Origin: JADJPO01 sp963828555
GTDB lineage: Bacteria > Actinomycetota > Actinomycetes > Actinomycetales > Kineosporiaceae
Direction of reading: 5' to 3'
DNA: 64,000 nt
NCBI GenBank assembly: GCA_963828555.1
Contig: CAWHEL010000005.1
Coordinates: forward strand, 558,001-622,000
Position numbers and translations under genes: made by a program. Positions 35,698-44,871 of this stretch are shown here, piece after piece (position 1 is the first letter of the stretch; the number at the start of each line of letters is the position of its first letter). The notes below the pieces were generated by a model. That model made no database searches and was not told where the DNA came from. It saw only the letters and a list, made by a program, of their open reading frames with translations.

Positions 35698-37185
35698 ATG
35701 ACCGTTTCCGCGCAGCGTCTGCGTCCGCGACAGCAGGCCCGCCCGCCGCGGCAGCAGCGCACCATTGCGCTGGCAGTGGCGGTGGTGAGCGCCGTGCTCG
35801 GCCTTGCCGCCGTCGCACTCACCCGCGGCGACGGTAGCCGCGAGGCCAGAACAGTCCTCGACCAGCCTTCGCCGAGCGCCGACGGACTGCCGTCGTCAGC
35901 ACCGAGCGCCACGAGGCTTCCTGGCACAGGGACACACTCGTTCGCGACGCCGGGCCCCTCGCCCTCGGTCGCCGGCCCGACGACCAGGGGCCCGTCCCCC
36001 GGGACCCGGAGAGGGTCGAGCCCCACCGGCTCAGGGCCCGCGTCCGGCTCGTCACCGTCACTGGACCAGGAGCCCGCCCCTGGTCTGATCAGCGCCGGCG
36101 CAGGGCGGCGAGGGCTGCTGAACTCGATCGGGCGCTCACCCAGCGTGGCCGAGATCGACGCGGCGGCCGGCAGCTACGGCGTCGTCGTGCTCAACCAGTG
36201 GGACGGCGCCCTCGCGGCCCGCCTCAAGCAGCGCAACCCGTCCGTCATCGTCCTGATGTACCAGTGCCTGTCCAGTACCCGCAGCGACGACACCGCCACC
36301 AACCGCTCGGGCGGGGTGCTCCACTCGGCCGCGCCGGCGAACTGGTTCGCCACGGACTCCGCGGGCAACCGCATCGTCTGGGGGCCCTATCCGAGCCATT
36401 TCCAGATGGCCGTCTGGGACCCCGGGTACCAACAGGCCTGGGTGGACAGCGTGGTCCGGGCGGCGAACGCAGGCAGCTGGGACGGTGTGCTCGCCGACAA
36501 CGACATGGACTCCCTTCGGTGGTACACCGACGCACGGTTCGCCGGTACCTCCAGCCAGGAGGCCACCGACGCCCGGCTGCGCCAGGGCCTGCAGCGCCTG
36601 ATCGACCGGGCCGGTGCGGCGCTGAACGCCTACGGGAAGGTGTTGGTGCCCAACATCTCTGAAGCCCGGTTGACCCCCGGGCGGTGGGCTGCGCACACGC
36701 GGTACGGCGGCGGAATGGAGGAGAGCTTCGCCCACTTCGGAGAGTCGAGCACCGACGGGTGGGTGGGCGACTGGGGCAGCGACGGGTGGATGGCGCAGAC
36801 GGATCAGATGCGCTCTCCCGGGATCAGTCTGGCGATCACCCGCGCCCAGCCCGCCGATCGCCGCACGCTCCTCTACGGCTTCGCCAGCATGCTGGTCCGC
36901 GGGGACGGGGACGCGTTCTGGATGCCCTCGACCGAGCCCGAGGCGGGCTATCGGACCATGCCGACCATGCCTGAGCTCAGCTGGCAGCTGGGCACGGCCG
37001 CCGAGCCACGACGCGAGGCGAACGGGGTGTGGACGCGCCGGTACCAGTCGGCGTGGGTGGCGGTGAACCCGACCGCACGGTCCGCGTCCGTCTCCCCGGC
37101 GGCGGCGGCGCGGACGGCGGACGGCGGCGCCGCAGGGACCCAGCAGCTCGCCCCGTACACGGGCCTCATCCTGCAGATGCCCTGA
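35698..37185 (+). CDS. Membrane-anchored GHL15-type putative glycoside hydrolase
   Basis: 495 residues. A basic N-terminus, one transmembrane anchor (about 22-42, IALAVAVVSAVLGLAAVAL), and a Ser/Pro/Gly/Thr linker (45-130) precede a TIM-barrel domain of the hypothetical glycosyl hydrolase 15-like type (GLLNSIGRSPSVAEIDAAAG, VIVLMYQCLSS, NWFATDSAGNRIVWG, WDGVLADNDMDS, GGGMEESFAHFG, RRTLLYGFASMLVRGDGDAFW). Likely acid residues are the Asp of ADNDMDS and the Glu of GGGMEESF. The domain should be extracellular. It could trim or release the polymer made by the island, as hydrolases do in other exopolysaccharide clusters (inference). Confidence 0.78.
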   Translation: MTVSAQRLRPRQQARPPRQQRTIALAVAVVSAVLGLAAVALTRGDGSREARTVLDQPSPSADGLPSSAPSATRLPGTGTHSFATPGPSPSVAGPTTRGPSPGTRRGSSPTGSGPASGSSPSLDQEPAPGLISAGAGRRGLLNSIGRSPSVAEIDAAAGSYGVVVLNQWDGALAARLKQRNPSVIVLMYQCLSSTRSDDTATNRSGGVLHSAAPANWFATDSAGNRIVWGPYPSHFQMAVWDPGYQQAWVDSVVRAANAGSWDGVLADNDMDSLRWYTDARFAGTSSQEATDARLRQGLQRLIDRAGAALNAYGKVLVPNISEARLTPGRWAAHTRYGGGMEESFAHFGESSTDGWVGDWGSDGWMAQTDQMRSPGISLAITRAQPADRRTLLYGFASMLVRGDGDAFWMPSTEPEAGYRTMPTMPELSWQLGTAAEPRREANGVWTRRYQSAWVAVNPTARSASVSPAAAARTADGGAAGTQQLAPYTGLILQMP

Positions 37186-37218
37186 TCCAGTCAGCCGGGA
37201 TGACGGTGTGTGAGGGGC

Positions 37219-37235
37219 CACCACCGGAGGTGGTG
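37219..37235 (+). terminator. Hairpin after the GHL15 gene
   Basis: CACCACC-GGA-GGTGGTG, a 7-bp perfect stem 34 bp after the GHL15 stop, before the O-antigen ligase gene. It may separate the transcripts. No T-tract. Confidence 0.4.
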
Positions 37236-37332
37236 CCCAAGGTCGCAGAACGGCACGGCGGACGGCACCAGCCGGATAGCCTGGATCCTCGGGGGCCTGA
37301 CACGCGACTGCGAGACGACGGAGCAACTGAAC

Positions 37333-38598
37333 GTGACGTTGACCATGGGGCGGGCGCGGCCGCGCCCGCTGCAGCGTCACCCTGCCGGGACGTCGACGCT
37401 CTTGGCCCTGGCCGTCGTTCTTGCGCTGACCTCCGCCCAGGTCGAGGGATATCTGCTGGGGGTGCACCCGGCGCTGGCCAAGCTCGCCCCAGCCGCTCTT
37501 CTGGCCGGGTGGGTGACGCACCGGGTCTGGCTGCGCCGCCCTGTGGGAGTGGGCCACCCGCTGGTCGCCGCGGTGATCGCCCTGGCGGTCGTGGTCCTGG
37601 TCTCGGCGTCGGTGAACCTCTACAACGGCCACGCCCTGGAGATGACCGCGCGGTGGATCCCGTTCCTGCTGCTCACCGTGGCCCTGGTGGATCTACTCAC
37701 CCATGACGTGCATCCCGGCACGGCGCTGTCCGCCTTGATGGCCGGCGCGGTGATCGCCGCTGCCGGCGCCCTGGTCAGCTTCGTGGTGCTGAACGATCCC
37801 CGCGCCACCGGCCCCCTCGAGGATCCGAACGACCTGGCCTACGTGCTCACGGCGGCCGCACCGATCGCCCTGGTCCGGATGGGCGTGGCGCGCGGCCGGC
37901 GGGCGTGGGCGCTCGCCGGTGCGCTGGCCCTCCTGCTGGCCGGGTCCGCCGCGACGGTCTCCCGAGGTGGTGCGTTGGCCGCACTGCTCACCCTCGGGTG
38001 GGTTGCCTGGCGCCGGCTGGTGCCGGCGCGACTGCTCGCGGCCGGGGCTGTGCTCCTGGCTCTGGTCGGCTCTGCCGTGGCACTGATCGCGTATGACCAG
38101 ATCGAGACGGCCGTGAACCAGAAGCGGTACATCGCCTCCACGAACATCGAGACCCGGACGCTGCGCTGGCAAGCCGCGCTGCGCATGCTCGGCGACAACC
38201 CCCTGTTCGGGGTCGGCCCGGGCGGCGTCCGCACCAGCTACGTGGAGTACTCAGGTTTCGCCGAGCTGGCCGAGACAACCCCGGTCACCCACCAGATGTA
38301 CTTCGAGGTCGGGGCCGAGCTGGGCGTCTTCGGGCTCGGGCTGTTCCTCGCCATGATTGTGGGGGCTTTCACAGCGACCGAGTGCGCCGTCCGCCGGCTG
38401 CGCCGCGCGCACGCTCCACCCACCGACCCACTCCTGCTCGCCGCCCTCGCCTGTCAGGGCAGCCTGATCGCCCTGTGCACTTCGTCCTTCTTCCTCTCCG
38501 AGGAGTACTACATGCCTCTGTGGGCTGCGGTTGCCGTTGCCGCAGCCGTCGAGCTGCGCACCCGTGCCCTGCCCCGTGCAGTGGCGGTGTCCGGCTGA
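37333..38598 (+). CDS. O-antigen ligase/polymerase (Wzy or WaaL-like) membrane protein
   Basis: About 421 residues from GTG 37333 (ATG 37345 is an alternative). Ten or more transmembrane helices are predicted. The Wzy_C signature region is LEDPNDLAYVLTAAAPIALVRM, GSAATVSRGGALAALLTLGWVAWRRL, and the large periplasmic loop NIETRTLRWQAALRMLGDNPLFGVGPGGVRTSYVEYSG ... THQMYFEVGAELGVFGLGLFL. The conserved Arg (SRGG, GGVR) and His (THQMYFE) are present. It joins repeat units or attaches the glycan outside the membrane. Its TGA overlaps the ATG of the next glycosyltransferase. Confidence 0.88.
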   Translation: MTLTMGRARPRPLQRHPAGTSTLLALAVVLALTSAQVEGYLLGVHPALAKLAPAALLAGWVTHRVWLRRPVGVGHPLVAAVIALAVVVLVSASVNLYNGHALEMTARWIPFLLLTVALVDLLTHDVHPGTALSALMAGAVIAAAGALVSFVVLNDPRATGPLEDPNDLAYVLTAAAPIALVRMGVARGRRAWALAGALALLLAGSAATVSRGGALAALLTLGWVAWRRLVPARLLAAGAVLLALVGSAVALIAYDQIETAVNQKRYIASTNIETRTLRWQAALRMLGDNPLFGVGPGGVRTSYVEYSGFAELAETTPVTHQMYFEVGAELGVFGLGLFLAMIVGAFTATECAVRRLRRAHAPPTDPLLLAALACQGSLIALCTSSFFLSEEYYMPLWAAVAVAAAVELRTRALPRAVAVSG

Positions 38599-39695
38599 TG
38601 CGCGTGCTGCACACCATCGGGGAGATGGGCACCGGCGGCGCGGAGTCGCTGGTGGTCGAGCTGGTCGAGCGGGGCTCCGAGGTGGGCTGGACCAGCGAGG
38701 TGGCCAGCGCCGGTGGCCGGCGCGAGGACCAGCTGGTCGGCGCCGGCCGGGCCCGGGCTCACCGGGTGCCGCTCTCGCGTCGCCGTCCCGACGGGTTGGC
38801 CCGGGCGTTCCGAGCCACGAGGCGAGCCATTCGGGCAGCCGATCCGGACGTCGTCATCGCGCACAACGTCGGCGTCACCGCCGCCACGTGGTTGGCATTG
38901 CGTTCGCTGCACCACCGCGCCCCGATGATCACGGTCTTCCACGGGGTGGCGGCCGAGGACTACCGGCATTCGGCCCGGCTGCTCTCGCGCGCACCCAACG
39001 CCGTGGTGACCGTCAGCGAGACCATCCGCGCCCGCCTGGACCACGCCGGCATGCGGGCCAGGGAGACCGTGGTCATCCCCAACGCCGTCAGCCCGGTCGC
39101 ACTGCCGGAGCGATCCACGGCCCGCGGGGAGCTGGGACTGCCCGTCGACATCCCGGTGGCGCTGTGCCTGGCCCGCCTGGTCGACCAGAAGCGGCACGAC
39201 GTGTTGTTGCAGGCCTGGACCCAGGTGAAGCCACCCGCCGTCCTGCTGCTCGCCGGAGACGGCCCGAACCGGGCGGCGATCGAGCAGCTCTGCGCTGACC
39301 TCGGTCTGGCCGACCGCGTCCGCGTGCTCGGGGTGAGATCGGACATTCCTCGCCTGCTCGCTGCGGCGGACCTGACCACTCTGTCCAGCGACTGGGAGGG
39401 CCTGCCGGTGGCGGTCCTGGAGTCGATGGCCAGTGGCCGCGCGGTCGTGGCCACCGCGGTGGACGGCGTAGCCGAGGTTCTGCAGCATGGCGGTGGACTC
39501 CTGGTCCCGCCGCGTGACCCATCCGCCCTGGCCGCGGCACTGAACAGCCTGCTGGGGGATCGCGGGCAGGCCGCGGCCCTGGGCGCGCGGGCCGCTGAGG
39601 TGGTGTCCGTCCATCACAACCCGATGGACATGATCCATAGCTACGATCGGCTGCTGAGACGGCTGACCAGCATGAAGGAGACGAGAACCGAATGA
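38598..39695 (+). CDS. GT4-family glycosyltransferase
   Basis: 365 residues, ATG start overlapping the previous stop. GT-B: MRVLHTIGEMGTGGAESLVVELVERG (N-terminal glycine loop), DVVIAHNVGVTAATWLAL, MITVFHGVAAEDYRHSARLLSRAPNAVVTVSETIRARL, then ALCLARLVDQKRHDVLLQAW and the donor-site SSDWEGLPVAVLESMASGRAVVATAVDGVAEVL with both Glu residues of E-x7-E. It is a typical retaining enzyme of exopolysaccharide clusters. It overlaps the Wzz-like gene by 4 bp (ATGA), so this stretch of the island is one tightly coupled operon. Confidence 0.9.
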   Translation: MRVLHTIGEMGTGGAESLVVELVERGSEVGWTSEVASAGGRREDQLVGAGRARAHRVPLSRRRPDGLARAFRATRRAIRAADPDVVIAHNVGVTAATWLALRSLHHRAPMITVFHGVAAEDYRHSARLLSRAPNAVVTVSETIRARLDHAGMRARETVVIPNAVSPVALPERSTARGELGLPVDIPVALCLARLVDQKRHDVLLQAWTQVKPPAVLLLAGDGPNRAAIEQLCADLGLADRVRVLGVRSDIPRLLAAADLTTLSSDWEGLPVAVLESMASGRAVVATAVDGVAEVLQHGGGLLVPPRDPSALAAALNSLLGDRGQAAALGARAAEVVSVHHNPMDMIHSYDRLLRRLTSMKETRTE

Positions 39696-40852
39696 CCGGC
39701 GCACAGACGCTGGCGGCGTTCCGTCGAGCCATGCTCCCCGCGCTGGCTGTGGGCCTCGGGGTCCTTGCCCTGGTGGTCACCATGCTGCTCAGCCGGCCCG
39801 CCTCCTACAGCGCCCGGATCGGCCTGGTGGCCTCACCTCGCGTGAGCGACTCGGCTGTGGCGAACGACTACGGGGCGGTGGTCTCGCTGACCATGCAGGC
39901 CCTGCCTGAGCTGGCGGTGTCGGACGGCACCATCTCCGCCATCCAGAGGGCCGTTCCGGCAGCGCCGGCCGCCGAACAACTGCGCAACGCGATCACCGTC
40001 GAGTTGGTGCCCGGGTCGAGTGTTGCCCGGATCAGCGTCTCGGCCGACACCGAAGCGACCACAGTGGCCATCCTGAACGCCCTGGTCACCCAGATCCAGA
40101 AGGCCAACCTGCTCGCCCCTGTGGCCGAGCTGAAGCCGATCGGGTCGGGGTCCAGCTCCGCGCAGCTGGTCCAGCGCGACCCCAAGCTGGCCCTCGGGCT
40201 GGGCATCGTGGGTGGGCTGATCTCCTCGCTGCTCACCGTCGTCCTGGTGCAGACGCTTCGCCCTCGTCTGCTCACCGCGCCGGATGTCGAGCGGGTCGTC
40301 GAGGACGTCTTCGCCGGAAGCAGCGACGTCCCACCCGTGGTCGCGCTGAACGAGGACGTCCAGGGCGTCAACCTCCTGGCGGCGCATCTGCTCGCCCAGA
40401 ACCCGATCATCACCGAGGTCACCGTGGTGCCGGCCGGCCCTGCCCTGCCGGTGGACCTCGTGCCTCGGCTGCGCAACGCGTTGCGTCATGTCCGCGTCGC
40501 TCGTGACGTCGGTCTTCCGGCCGATCCGTTCAGCGGCCGCCGCAGCGACGTCTTCGGCAGCACCTCAACCCCGGAGGCCCACCACAAGGACGATCTCGGC
40601 GGCAGTACCTCGACGCCGGCGGTCGAGGTCGCCGCCGGTGGCGGCTCACCGCCCGCACCACGCCGCCCGGGGCTGTTCGCACCCATTGGGTCCCCCGGTT
40701 CCGCGTCCTCGGCAGACGACGGGCACAGCGCGCCGATCAGTCACCTCGTGGTGTCCGTTCGGTTGGGCAAGACCACCGCCACGGCGCTGACCACCGCCCT
40801 GGTCGCGATGCGCACCCACGGGACGGGCGTGGCCGGTGTCGCTGTCGGCTGA
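39692..40852 (+). CDS. Wzz-like polysaccharide co-polymerase/chain-length regulator
   Basis: 386 residues. TM1 is about 15-35 (LPALAVGLGVLALVVTMLL), then an extracytoplasmic region with SYSARIGLVASPRVSDSAVANDYGAVV, and TM2 about 167-187 (LALGLGIVGGLISSLLTVVLV). A cytoplasmic tail follows, which in related proteins is a BY-kinase; here there is no Walker motif and it ends in a degenerate repeat with two GSTSTP units (about 290-310). It resembles PCP proteins that set polymer length together with Wzy. The tail overlaps the start of the GT87 gene by 17 bp. Confidence 0.78.
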   Translation: MTGAQTLAAFRRAMLPALAVGLGVLALVVTMLLSRPASYSARIGLVASPRVSDSAVANDYGAVVSLTMQALPELAVSDGTISAIQRAVPAAPAAEQLRNAITVELVPGSSVARISVSADTEATTVAILNALVTQIQKANLLAPVAELKPIGSGSSSAQLVQRDPKLALGLGIVGGLISSLLTVVLVQTLRPRLLTAPDVERVVEDVFAGSSDVPPVVALNEDVQGVNLLAAHLLAQNPIITEVTVVPAGPALPVDLVPRLRNALRHVRVARDVGLPADPFSGRRSDVFGSTSTPEAHHKDDLGGSTSTPAVEVAAGGGSPPAPRRPGLFAPIGSPGSASSADDGHSAPISHLVVSVRLGKTTATALTTALVAMRTHGTGVAGVAVG

Positions 40853-42200
40853 CGGCCGGAGGGGACTGATCGGGGTACTGCTCACCGCGACCGGCTGGGT
40901 TGCCCTGGCGCTCGCCTCGGCCCGGGTCGCCACGCTCACCCTGATCGGTCTTCCGCACCCCGGGGACCCGACGACCGGCCCGGCCCTCGAACGGATGCAG
41001 GACTTCCGCGATGCCACGTACTACCCGATCCGCGAGTTCTGGCGCTCCGGCGGGATGCCCTACGACCCGCAGAGGATGTTCGAGCACTGGCCTGTGATCC
41101 AGGAGTTCGACCTCTACCTGCCCGCCCACCTGCTGATCCACAGCCCGCTCGCGGTCCCGGACTACCGCATCGGCGCGGCGCTGATGCTGGGGCTGAACGG
41201 TGCCCTAGTGGTCCTTCTGGCGCGCTGGGCCGTGGTCTGGGCGCGCGCGGGGGCTGGGCTGCCTGCGACCGCCTGGGCGTGGGCGTGGCCCTGGTTGGCT
41301 GCGGCGCTGCTGTTCGGCCAGGTCGGCAAGGCGCAGTTGTACCTCGGGCAGATCAACCCGCTGGTGGCGTTGGGTACGGCCGGTGCGCTGGGATGGCGGA
41401 ACCGGCCCGTTCTCGCCGCCGTCTGCCTGGCGATCTCCTGGCTGAAACCCCAGTTCGGACTGCCACTGACGCTGTTGCTCCTCGTGACGGGGCGCCGCCG
41501 CACTGCCCTGCTCGGCACAGCAGTGGCCGCGGTGGCGTCGCTGCCGGTGGTGGCTGTGCTCGTCGGCCGGGCGGGCGGCTTCAGGCCTTTCCTGGACGTC
41601 GTGCGGCGCAACCTCGCCTACGCGACACAGACCGGCTACGGCGCGGTGGACTCCCCCACCGGGGAGAGGATCGACCTGACCGCGATGGCGGCACGGGCCT
41701 TCGCCTGGAGCCCGCCAGCGGCTGGCGAGCTGGCCACGGCCGTGGTCGTGCTGGGGCTGGCCGCGGTTGTCGCGCGGCTGGCCCGCAAGGCGTCCACAAG
41801 TGACGGCTCCCCCGACCCCTTGCACGAGGGCCTGGCCGACCTGGTGGTGGTGCTCGCAGTCCTAGTCAGCGTGGTCCACCAGCCCGGAGACGTGCTGGCC
41901 GCCGTGCCGGCGGCAGTGGTGGTCGCCGTCCTCGCGGCCACGGCCCTGCGGAGGGCCCCGGTCAGGGGCGAGGGGCGAAGGGACACGCGGGCCACACTGG
42001 CCCTGGCCTCGGCTGCGGTGCTCGCGGTGCCGCACCTGCACCTGTACGCGGTGGATCAGGCGGTGATCGCCGGTTTCGGCGCCACGGTCGCCGGGCTACT
42101 CGACGCCCTCGCGGTGATGTGCGCCGTCGGTCTTGCCACGGCGGCGGCGGTCCTCGGGGCGCGTCGTCCGATGCCTACCCAATCGGGAGCCACCGGATGA
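40836..42200 (+). CDS. GT87-like (DUF2029) membrane glycosyltransferase
   Basis: 454 residues, GTG start inside the Wzz-like gene. About ten transmembrane helices. The first extracytoplasmic loop carries the family-type motif FRDATYYPIREFWRSGGMPYDPQRM, and later come QLYLGQINPLVALGTAGALGW and AISWLKPQFGLPLTLLLLV, all typical of GT87 polyprenol-phosphate-sugar dependent enzymes (related to PimE). The donor is probably polyprenyl-P-mannose or another polyprenyl-P-sugar, with transfer on the outer face. The GT2 gene at 33358 could supply that donor (inference). It overlaps the flippase start (ATGA). Confidence 0.8.
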   Translation: MSLSADGRRGLIGVLLTATGWVALALASARVATLTLIGLPHPGDPTTGPALERMQDFRDATYYPIREFWRSGGMPYDPQRMFEHWPVIQEFDLYLPAHLLIHSPLAVPDYRIGAALMLGLNGALVVLLARWAVVWARAGAGLPATAWAWAWPWLAAALLFGQVGKAQLYLGQINPLVALGTAGALGWRNRPVLAAVCLAISWLKPQFGLPLTLLLLVTGRRRTALLGTAVAAVASLPVVAVLVGRAGGFRPFLDVVRRNLAYATQTGYGAVDSPTGERIDLTAMAARAFAWSPPAAGELATAVVVLGLAAVVARLARKASTSDGSPDPLHEGLADLVVVLAVLVSVVHQPGDVLAAVPAAVVVAVLAATALRRAPVRGEGRRDTRATLALASAAVLAVPHLHLYAVDQAVIAGFGATVAGLLDALAVMCAVGLATAAAVLGARRPMPTQSGATG

Positions 42201-43651
42201 ACGACACGATCGGCCGCCGTGCAGCTCGGGGCACCGCTTGGTTGGGCCTGGTGAACCTGCTCAGCAAGGGGTCCCAGATCCTGGTCACCCTGGCGCTGGG
42301 CGCCTACCTCACCCGTTCCCAACTCGGGGCGGTGACGATCGCGGTGGTGCTGGTGAACCTCGGCCAGACGCTGCAGACGATGGGCGTGTACGACGTGATC
42401 AGCCGCACCGGGCACGAGGTGCGCGCCTTCACCGGCAGCGTGGCCACGCTCAGTGTGCTGGTAGCCGTGGGCGCGAGCCTGCTCCTCCTCATCAGCGGCG
42501 GCCTGCTCGCCGATGTGATCGGTGCACCGAGTGCCGCCTGGCCGATCCGGGTCGCGGGGCTGAGCCTGCCGTTCACCGCCTACGCCGGGGTGCAGATGGC
42601 CTATCTGCATCGCGGGCTCGACTTCCGCCGTCGGCTCTTGCCGGACGCAGGCAGCGCTCTCGCCGGCGCAGCGGTCACCGTGGTGGGCGCCGCGACGGGC
42701 GCCGGCCCCTGGTCACTGGTGGCGGGCATCCTGACCACCGCCGTGCTCGCTCCGCTATTGGGGCTCGCGGTGGGAGTGCGGATCCCGTTGCGCTGGGACG
42801 CGGTCCACGTCCGCGAGACTCTCGCCTGGGTCGGCGTGGTGGGCCCGGCGGCGGTGCTCGGCGTCCTGCTGCTGAACATCGACTACGTCGTCGTCACCAG
42901 GGCACTGGGCGAAGACGCCACCGGCCTGTACTCCTACGCCTACCGCTTCGCCTTCGTGCCCTACATCATGATCGCTGTCGTCCTCAGCGGAGTGGCGTTC
43001 CCGGTCTACAGCCGCCTCGTCGAGCGCCCCGGGGCCGAGGGACGGCCCGGCGCGGCGTTGGCCCCGGCGTTCACCCGCGTGATCCACGGCCTCCTGGCCG
43101 CCACGGGAGGGCTCTATCTCCTGCTGGCCCTGCTGGCCCCCCAGATCGTAGTGATCGATCCGCGGTGGGAGCCGTCGGCAGCCGTCCTGAGGGTGCTCTG
43201 CGTCTACGGCCTGCTACTCGGGCTGATCCTTGCCGGATACGACGCCCTGCGCGCGGCCGGACGGCCGGGCGTCTACCTTCGCGCCCAGGCTGCGCACGTC
43301 GTCCTGCTCCTGGCCAGCTCGATCCTGCTGGTTCACCGGGCCGGGATCGTCGGGGTGGCCTGGGCCCAGGTGCTCACCGCCGGGCTGGTCGCTGCGGGTG
43401 TGACCATGGAGCTGGTTCGGACAGGGGTGATGACCCGAGGACTGGCCCGGACCCTGCTGGGACCGGTCGGGGCGGCCGCCGTGACGTTGGCCGTCTACGG
43501 CGCCGCGGGATGGGTCGGTGCGCTGCCGGCGGCCAATTCCCTGCCTGGGCTGTTCGCTCTCGGCGCTGTTCTCGCGGCCTGCTACGGCGGCACCCTGCTA
43601 CTGGTGGACCGCGATGCGCTGCGGCAATTACGAGAGGTGACCGGAAGATGA
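42197..43651 (+). CDS. Wzx-type oligosaccharide flippase
   Basis: 484 residues, ATG 42197. Multi-pass MATE/MOP-fold protein with about 12-14 helices. The start is TIGRRAARGTAWLGLVNLLSKGSQILVTLALGAYLTRSQLGAVTIAVVLV, followed by LGEDATGLYSYAYRFAFVPYIMIAVVLSGVAFPVYSRL, characteristic of polysaccharide biosynthesis flippases. It moves the undecaprenyl-linked repeat unit to the outer face. Its stop overlaps the ATG of the epimerase gene. Confidence 0.92.
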   Translation: MNDTIGRRAARGTAWLGLVNLLSKGSQILVTLALGAYLTRSQLGAVTIAVVLVNLGQTLQTMGVYDVISRTGHEVRAFTGSVATLSVLVAVGASLLLLISGGLLADVIGAPSAAWPIRVAGLSLPFTAYAGVQMAYLHRGLDFRRRLLPDAGSALAGAAVTVVGAATGAGPWSLVAGILTTAVLAPLLGLAVGVRIPLRWDAVHVRETLAWVGVVGPAAVLGVLLLNIDYVVVTRALGEDATGLYSYAYRFAFVPYIMIAVVLSGVAFPVYSRLVERPGAEGRPGAALAPAFTRVIHGLLAATGGLYLLLALLAPQIVVIDPRWEPSAAVLRVLCVYGLLLGLILAGYDALRAAGRPGVYLRAQAAHVVLLLASSILLVHRAGIVGVAWAQVLTAGLVAAGVTMELVRTGVMTRGLARTLLGPVGAAAVTLAVYGAAGWVGALPAANSLPGLFALGAVLAACYGGTLLLVDRDALRQLREVTGR

Positions 43652-44835
43652 CTATCCCGGACAGGGCGGCGGCGGCCGGGCAGAATCGAGAGATGTCCGC
43701 AGACCGCGTCCTCGTCGTCGTGGGCACCCGGCCGGAGGCGGTGAAGCTGCTCGGCCTGGTGACTGCTCTCCGCGAGCGTGCGGTGATCGCCCACACCGGG
43801 CAGCACTACGACGAGCAGATGTGGGGCGCCGTGCGGCGCGAGGTCGGCCTGCCGGAGGCCGACATCCGGATAGAGGTAGGCGGAACCCACCGCGGGGTGC
43901 AGATCGGCACCGCGACGGCGGCCCTGACCGAGGTCCTGCTCTCCACCCCGGTGCGCGCCGTGGTGGTGCAGGGCGACACCAACTCGACCTTGGCCGGGGC
44001 CCTGGCCGCGAACGCCACCGGGACCCTGCTGGTGCACGTCGAGGCCGGGCTGCGCAGCGACGACCTGTCGATGCCGGAGGAGAGCAACCGGCTGCTGGTC
44101 GACCGGATCGCCGACCTGTGCTGCGCCCCGGCCCCGCACAACGCCGACCGGCTGCTCGCCGAAGGGGTGCGCGCGGACCGGATCGCGGTCACCGGGAACA
44201 CCCTGTTCGACGCGCTGGAGGTGCTGTTGCCCCCGCCGGCGCAGCGCCGCGCCGTCCTGGATCGGCTCGGGGTCACCGCTGAGGGCTATGTGCTGGCGAC
44301 CATGCACCGGGTGTCCAACGTCGACGATCCCTGCCGCCTGCGCTCGGTGCTGGAGGGCCTCGACGTCCTGGCCGCCCAGGTGCCACTGCTGTTCCCCCTG
44401 CACCCGCACACCCGTGCGCAGGCCGAGCGGGCCGGGCTGACCCACCTGTTCGACCGCCTCCACCTCCTGCCGCCGCTCAACCCCGCCGACTTCCTGGCCC
44501 TGGAGGCCGAGGCGGCGCTGATCGTCTCCGACAGCGGCGGCGTGCAGGAGGAGGCGTGCTTCCTGCGCCGTCCGCTGCTGGTTCTGCGGGACACCACGGA
44601 ACGACCCGAACTGCTCGACGGGTGGTGCCGGTTGCTCGGCGACGCCGACCCGACCACGGCGCTGCTGGCGGCCTACGCCGATGCTCCGGCCTGGCGGGCG
44701 CGCCTGAGCAGCCGGGCACTGCCCTATGCCGAGGGCGGGGCGAGCGCACGGATCGTGGCCGAGCTGGACGCCCGGCTGGACGGACAGGCCGCGTGCGCGG
44801 CCAGGGCGACCGCCCCGAACCGTACTTGCCTCTAG
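43648..44835 (+). CDS. wecB: UDP-N-acetylglucosamine 2-epimerase (non-hydrolysing)
   Basis: 395 residues. Family marks: VLVVVGTRPEAVKLLGLV, HTGQHYDEQMWGAV, VVVQGDTNSTLAGALAA, HVEAGLRSDDLSMPEESNRLLVDRIAD, and at the end LIVSDSGGVQEEACFLRRPLLVLRDTTERPELLDG. It converts UDP-GlcNAc to UDP-ManNAc, so the polymer probably contains ManNAc or a derivative, a plausible substrate for the deacetylase at the head of the island. The first 16 residues (TIPDRAAAAGQNRE) are an extension; an internal ATG at 43693 would give the canonical start. The UDP-ManNAc dehydrogenase is absent from the window. Confidence 0.92.
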   Translation: MTIPDRAAAAGQNREMSADRVLVVVGTRPEAVKLLGLVTALRERAVIAHTGQHYDEQMWGAVRREVGLPEADIRIEVGGTHRGVQIGTATAALTEVLLSTPVRAVVVQGDTNSTLAGALAANATGTLLVHVEAGLRSDDLSMPEESNRLLVDRIADLCCAPAPHNADRLLAEGVRADRIAVTGNTLFDALEVLLPPPAQRRAVLDRLGVTAEGYVLATMHRVSNVDDPCRLRSVLEGLDVLAAQVPLLFPLHPHTRAQAERAGLTHLFDRLHLLPPLNPADFLALEAEAALIVSDSGGVQEEACFLRRPLLVLRDTTERPELLDGWCRLLGDADPTTALLAAYADAPAWRARLSSRALPYAEGGASARIVAELDARLDGQAACAARATAPNRTCL

Positions 44836-44871
44836 GACTCACCAACCCAAGGAACTCCAAGGGGACACAAC

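Noticed and set aside
39692..40852. Wzz-like protein as a bacterial tyrosine kinase
   Set aside because: No Walker A/B or tyrosine-rich tail; only the two membrane helices and periplasmic region of a co-polymerase are seen.
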